NCBI RefSeq assembly: GCF_905475395.1
Contig: NC_058339.1
Location: 71,886,520-71,950,519 of the forward strand
Origin: Chrysoperla carnea
Taxonomy: Eukaryota; Arthropoda; Insecta; Neuroptera; Chrysopidae
DNA length: 64,000 bases
Reading direction: 5' to 3'
A program made the translations under genes and the position numbers. This document shows, in pieces, positions 58,606 to 64,000 of the stretch. Under the pieces are notes generated by a model. It was not told the DNA's origin. It did no database searches and saw only the letters and a list, made by a program, of their open reading frames with translations. Position 1 is the first letter of the stretch. Every line of letters starts with the position of its first letter.

Positions 58606-60908
58606 TGTGTGTACACAACTACTTTAGCCAATCCTCAAATTATTAGCTTTAGTAAATTCAACGAATTTTTTTTGACCTGGCTCTTAATCCATAAACACTT
58701 ACATCTTTTGAGATAAAATTACTCGATTACAAAATAAATAACAAAAGAACTCGATAAATAAAATAATTTTATGTTTTGTTTTAGTGTTATTTTATTGGTT
58801 TAAATCATCTTGTCATTACAAACTGTTGACTAAAAAAGATTTATATGTTTCTTAAACTTAACACTAGTTTAAATGCTGTTATCGAAAACAATTTGCAAGC
58901 TTAATTGAAGCTACCTAATTGAAAATCATCCTGCCAGCGTCTATATTTGTTATACGAAAGCATTTTTCCGTGAAATATGACTCAAATTTGACGCGTGTTT
59001 ATTTACATTTTGTCTATAACATCAAAAAAATATGTAATAGTTGTAATTAATGCTTTTTGTAAACAATATTAATGGAATATTCTGTACGGAAATTTTGGCA
59101 ACTTCATTTTAATAATTTTAACAGCTATAAAAAAAATAGTTATTTGATGTTTTTAATTCAATTTAATATTTGTGTGTATAATACAAATATTACATGAATT
59201 TTAGTTGTAAAATATTCAGTTTTTTTTTGAAGCGTTACATTATAAACATTTCAGTATAAATATGTGAACAAAACGTAATTACATTAATTTAGGATATTTA
59301 AAATTAAAAAAAAAATTTATTATTTAAATGTATGACAAATGTAATTGTTTTTAGCTTCAATGTCATTGTATAATGTACCAATGTACTACGCCTTTAATTA
59401 AGAAAATTTCCGTAATGCTTCAGGTGTTATTAAAATAGATTAATGTCTTCTAAAATATCTTATTTTAAATTTCACCACGTGCCTTTGAAATGATGAATAA
59501 TGTCAACATTATTTAAAAAATTATTAGAAATATAGTCCTTTTTTCTATAAACTTTTAATCTGTATAAAACAGAAAACAGAAAATTATTTCGAAAACCTAT
59601 ACAAGCCGATACAACAGAAACGGTTGGATATTCTGGAATTGCGGTATCACAAATAAACTCGAGTCTTTAGAAAAAATTCGTTCAAATATATATTTACGTA
59701 ATATAGATTGTAAAGGGATTTATTCGAAAAATAAAATAGCCATTATTCATTTTCTGAAATAAAAATATTGAATCATTTTAACTTACAATCATCCGTTTAA
59801 AAATACTTTTTGTATAATTTTTATTTAATAGAGTATGGTCAAGCAAGAAGGATTTACAAAAAAAAAATTTATTCCTTACGACTAAATAAAATAGAACTAC
59901 GCTAAAAATTTTAAACTGAGTTTCAGCAGGCTTTGAATAAATAGATAGATTTTAAGAAACCACTGTAATTTATAACAATACTGTTCAAATCTATGAAATA
60001 ACTGTCTAAGAAAAAATAGCTAGGTACTATTTTAATGGTTATTCAATAGACCACTGACTAACATCATCAGTAATTTTCAAAATAGTACATCTTCGAAGAA
60101 AAAGTAAATAAATCTGAAAGAGAACCCTTATCCTTTTACATTTAGGCTGACTTCAAATGCAGACGTTAACCACAGCACTTCTGTTTTAGTTACAAATATA
60201 CCGCTATTCCAATAATAAGTAACTGTTATACAGCTTTGTTGAAATAATATTGATCTAAAAAGTCAATATTGCACTTTCTTGTAAATATTTTTTTGTGAAC
60301 TATCTGAAAAGTAATTCTTTTTCAAAAGATTAATTCTGATCGCTTTATGTATACAAACTGCAATAAGATTAGTAATTTATTATCAACTGATGTGGATATA
60401 AAATCCATCTTGCCCGCTCATACTGTAAAAAATAGTCATATAATTGTCTGTCATTGTTTTGGCAAAAAGAAAAGAATCATATTTTTATGTCTAGCAATTT
60501 AAAAATAAATATTTTGTATACTAAAATAAATTGTGTAAAATTATTTAAATACCATTATTATTATTATGATTATTATTATTATTATTATGATTATCGTGAA
60601 AATTAAAATGAAAAATTTTTTGGCAACAACTTTGTACGTTTTAAGTTTAATGTTTCATATCATAAACATTTTATAATTATTAAAATTATTTAAAACGGGG
60701 ACGGAATACCTGTTGAAAGATCAAAATTACATATTTTTTGGTAGCAATTTTGTTGTGAAGATAGCGAAATGGCCAGTAAAAGTATACTTCGATCCTAAAT
60801 TCCAGAGGGAAAAGCTCATTTGTATGTTATAAAAGGGCATGTCATTCAATTTTCCAAAAAAAAAAAGATAGTCGATCATGGAGACTGTCGTCGGAAGAGA
60901 AAACTTAA
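58606..60908. other. Nothing recognised apart from a microsatellite
   Basis: This is AT-rich spacer, with a (TTA)n run interrupted by TGA at 60554-60595. No gene or bounded repeat was found. Confidence 0.45.
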
Positions 60909-61098
60909 AACCCTGACTGGAGCTTTCGGCAGTAAAGCTCGCTGTGCTCGAATATAGCTCTAATTAGTACCTATTCGCAATACCTGAATAATTATAAATA
61001 ACACCTCGATACTATTCAAATAGCTGTTCACAATTCAAGATAAATATGGTGGGAGCGCAAATAAATATTATATATATATGCGTTTCCACCATTTATTT
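60909..61098 (-). repeat. R5 dispersed repeat, copy 2 (inverted)
   Basis: This is the inverted counterpart of 37286-37505: CCCTGACTGGAGCTTTCGGC, GGTACCTATTCGC-like block, ATAAATATGGTGGGAGCGCA and GCGTTTCCACCATTTATTTC. Confidence 0.7.
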
Positions 61099-61340
61099 CC
61101 TGGGTTTTAATTTTTTGGTGCTGAACCTTTAAAAACACTTTGTTGTGGACAGAATGAATCTAAACCACCCTCGCATCTACTTGAATACACACAAAAAATT
61201 TCATCCAAATCGGTTCACCCATTTAGAAGGAGTTCAATTACAAACGCGCGATGACGCGGGTTCCACGATTTTTGTTCATCCAAAAAGTGCTCAACGTGCC
61301 AAAACAAGTTTTAAAAAAAGATTTTTCGCTACTTGCTGTT
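61099..61340 (+). repeat. Repeat remnant including R6 copy 2
   Basis: AATTTCATCCAAATCGGTTC and ACCCATTTAGAAGGAG are typical repeat-tail words. From 61245 the block GATGACGCGGGTTCCACG, ATCCAAAAAGTGCTCAACGT and GCCAAAACAAGTTTT matches 39633-39720 inverted. The 65-codon frame here is a by-product. Confidence 0.6.
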
Positions 61341-62055
61341 AAGGTGATAGATTTTACTATGCGAATTTCATGGCAATAAAGCAGGCAAAATAGGATGACC
61401 TTCCGAATTTTATTTTTTGCAATTTATTCATTTTTTTATTTTACAAATTTTACTTGGGAAGAAAATACATTGTACATTGCCCAGCGAACTTATTATTATA
61501 TTATTAATATTATTATATTATATTTTATATTACATTATTTTGAATATTATATTTATTTTGAATAATAATCAAAGTTTTTTATAATAATCATACAAGGAAA
61601 ATACCATCAAAATATAGAGTTTATCATAACTTAAAAATATTTACATAATGTATGCGATGGCAGAAAATGTTAATTTTAAAAGTTAAATTATAATAATAAT
61701 TTTAAGATAACAAAGTTTTGTTTTTGTAGGTAGGGGTGAAGTAAGTCTGGAACTTGAGCAGTTGCGTTAACTTCGGTGCTGTTTTCAAAATCATTTAAGA
61801 TAATATTTTAAAAATCATTTTTCGTATCCTCTTAGCAATATAAATTGAAATTGCCGTAGCTAACACTGCGCCATATATTTCTAATAATTAAAAAAAAAAG
61901 TAACTTAGGGACACTAGAATTCCAAGAAAATTTCAGGACAAATTTCACAGAATTATTAAGTAAACCAGACTTAATAATTTTGTAATTTTTTCTGAAACTT
62001 TCTTGAAATTAATTACAAGTATTACGGTTGCTCCATTGTACCTCCTTATAACATT
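61341..62055. other. Nothing recognised
   Basis: This is AT-rich, with a TTATTATA simple stretch near 61493-61565. Confidence 0.45.
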
Positions 62056-62624
62056 TATTAACCTCCGCCCAACAAAGAGGGGTGTTCTAAGTTTGTCGTG
62101 TCTGTGTATCTGTGTTTCTATGTGGCTGTCGGTGGTATTGTAGATGAAGATTGTTCTTAGCTATATTTCAAGTGCGAGTTTAGGGTTCCATAGCTGATAA
62201 CAACTAGAAAAGAGGTGATGATCTTCAAACGACTGAGTTTCCTTAAAACATAGAATAATAATCCTGATCAAATTACCTTTCAATCAATAAGTGAAATTTA
62301 CAAAATTGAAAAAATCCCCGACAAATTTTTCGAGTACGTTACCCTAAAACCGCACTTGAAACATATCTAAGAACACTCTTCATTACTTTATCTTTTTCCT
62401 TAAAGCCTTTTCCATGCTGAGCCGATTTTGAAGATGTTAACTCGCACTTCACACATAGCAAAGAACACTCTTCATTAACTTGCCTCTCAAACGAAAACAA
62501 AAAAATCAAAATCGGTTCATCCGTTTAGGCGCCACGATACCACAGACAGACATATACACAAACAGACACACACACATAGCGGTCCAACTTATAACATCCC
62601 TTTTTATAGGTCGAGGGTTAATAA
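62056..62624. repeat. Foldback element, about 570 bp
   Basis: The left end TATTAACCTCCGCCCAACAA and GAGGGGTGTTCTAAGTTTG is answered by the inverted right end TATTAACCCTCGACCTATAA and AAAGGGATGTTATAAGTTGG. Inner inverted pairs are GTTCTTAGCTATATTTCAAG and CTTGAAACATATCTAAGAAC. AATCGGTTCATCCGTTTAGG near 62511 and the CACACACA stretch are usual repeat-tail words. Confidence 0.75.
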
Positions 62625-63419
62625 CAATACAAATCGATATCGATTAATCCGTTTAGGAGCTACGATGCCTCAAACGAATCGATCACACCTGATTTCGTGT
62701 CGGGGGTTCCTTTAAGTTTATTATAAGCAAAGTTTTAGAAAATAAAAATACTGGTACTTTATTGGTCTGGCCCCTAAAGCTCTCACTTACCAGGACTTAT
62801 CTTTCTTTAGCGAGTCCAAATAAAAATCAATTTGTAATTGTTTGGCAGTTTTTTCGAGGATTGAAACAAGTCATTTTGGTAATAGAATAAATTGATGTGT
62901 TGACTAATGAAAATCGAGTCTTTTAGTTTTAACTGGTTTTTCAGGATGGAAAATCACTTTATCTTACAACTAGTCTCTTCCAACCATTTGTTTACAGATT
63001 ATATCTTATTCTTTTAACTTTTTCTTTTAAAATAAAAAATCAAAACAATCGAATTCTATTAGGTCGAAGTTTAACGAATTAACAAATTTACTTTCATTGA
63101 TCTTCCAAAAGGTAGAAAACACAATTTTTAAAAGTGTGCATTTTATACCACTTATATTTTCATATTAATTATTACAAATCCTATAAAGATTATCGCATCG
63201 GTTTTTGGTTTTTCTCCGAATTTAGATTGTTATTTACGTACCTTTTATTTGTTGTTGCAACCAGCAATGCAGGTACGCATGTCTATTGAAAGATAACTAT
63301 GCTGATGTTTCTATAGCAAATAATAGTTTGAATATTTGTTGATGTAATTTCAAATAAACAACAAATTTAATCAATATTAGGAAGTGGATTAATTGAAATA
63401 AAACGGTTTTCCGAAAGAA
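62625..63419. other. Upstream region of the TTC12-like gene
   Basis: This is AT-rich. The promoter and 5' UTR of the gene at 63420 must lie here, but no TATA box or initiator could be fixed. An in-frame TAA at 63399-63401 shows that coding does not extend further upstream. Confidence 0.4.
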
Positions 63420-63645
63420 ATGACTAAAATTAATGAAGAAGAATTCAATAATTTTATGATGCGTGTAAATGAAGTTACAAAAATTATAAATAATTTATCA
63501 GCCAAAGATGAAGAAAAAAATACTATTGGTACATTACAAGCGGACGATTATTTAAAATATAATCCAGAATTTGATACAACTGCATTTGGAGATGGTGAAA
63601 AAATTATTACAAAAACTAAATTTAATAAATCTGTAATCAATAAAA
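63420..63645 (+). CDS. TTC12-like protein, first coding exon (partial)
   Basis: The exon encodes 75 residues plus one base and ends at a perfect GTAAGT donor (63646-63651). The start is fixed by the in-frame TAA 21 bases upstream. The peptide begins MTKINEEEFNNFMMRVNEVT and contains KIINNLSAKDEE and later KFNKSVINK. The spacing of a helical E(F/L)xxFxxxVxExxxxIxxxx segment, then an NK(S/T)xIxx motif, matches the N-terminus of TTC12, a TPR/armadillo protein that helps assemble axonemal dynein arms in the cytoplasm of ciliated or flagellated cells. The TPR region would lie beyond the window, so the assignment rests on this short N-terminus. An unrelated acidic helical N-terminus remains possible. 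Confidence 0.6.
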
Positions 63646-64000
63646 GTAAGTTACTTTTTGATAAAAATATAGATAAAAAATAGCCAAATGTTTAATGTCA
63701 AATGTAGACTTCCGAAACGGAAACTCTAAAATTGATACTCTTCATTTTCGATTTGTTTTACTATGTTTAAGCATATTTCATCGTCTAATCGTGGCGCCAC
63801 CGTTATCATACTCTCCACTTTCAACATCTTCGTGGTGCCGCAATTCCTATATATTATAAATGTGAAAGTAAGCATGTTTGTTTGTTTGTTTGTTTGTTAC
63901 GCTTTCACGCTAAAACTAGAGAATGTTTTTTAATAAAACTGTACAGCAATATAGCTGATATATCAGAATAACACTATATATGAATATGAACTATAATCTA
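63646..64000. other. Intron start with a repeat remnant
   Basis: This is intron after the TTC12-like exon. At 63845-63920, TATATTATAAATGTGAAAGT, a (GTTT)n run and ACGCTTTCACGCTAAAACTA form a typical dispersed insect repeat segment, running towards the window edge. Confidence 0.55.

Noticed and set aside
61145..61342. 65-codon + frame
   Set aside because: It reads through repeat-tail sequence (KFHPNRF type) and the R6 repeat; not a gene.
1..64000. CRISPR arrays, operons, bacterial ribosome binding sites, tRNA genes
   Set aside because: None seen. Short tandem words belong to microsatellites and dispersed repeats, and no cloverleaf with A and B boxes was found by eye.

Overview
The window is eukaryotic nuclear DNA, almost certainly from an insect. 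It is strongly AT-rich, genes are split by introns with GT/AG borders, poly(A) signals are AATAAA, and the gaps are full of short DNA transposons, Helitron-like ends and LINE remnants. A complete Artemis-type nuclease argues against Drosophila-like flies, from which this gene is reported absent. I cannot assign the order.

Layout. At the left edge (1897-2057, +) lies the last coding exon of a TMEM47/claudin-like four-pass membrane protein. After about 9 kb of repeats and AT-rich spacer comes the gene core. DCLRE1C/Artemis (11120-12319, -) is an intact single-exon gene. It stands head to head with a two-exon gene for a 1,095-residue, 15-finger C2H2 protein (13106-13410 joined to 14766-17748, +), and the roughly 0.8 kb between their start codons probably holds a shared promoter. 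From 17.8 to 63.4 kb there is no complete gene. I see a few isolated exon candidates on the + strand (24608, 24836, 41979, 46570), probably parts of genes with very long introns. At the right edge (63420-63645, +) is the first coding exon of a TTC12-like TPR protein, with a perfect GTAAGT donor.

The rest is a transposon landscape. More than a dozen foldback elements (long inverted repeats of 35-290 bp around a loop) can be read by eye. There is also a pogo-like MITE inserted in another repeat, whose empty target site is preserved elsewhere in the window; a hAT-type MITE with a perfect 8-bp target duplication; nine copies of one dispersed family (here R1) with two alternative ends; Helitron-like hairpin/CTAG 3' ends; decayed mariner, hAT and LINE coding pieces; and a deleted 5S-rRNA-like segment.

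The genes do not form a pathway. Artemis is a DNA end-processing nuclease, the zinc-finger protein is a presumed nuclear regulator, TMEM47-like proteins sit at cell junctions, and TTC12 assists ciliary dynein assembly. I found no CRISPR, operon, tRNA gene or new enzymatic system. The most distinctive features are the intact Artemis gene with an altered zinc-site pattern and the density of foldback elements, one of them inside the zinc-finger gene's intron.
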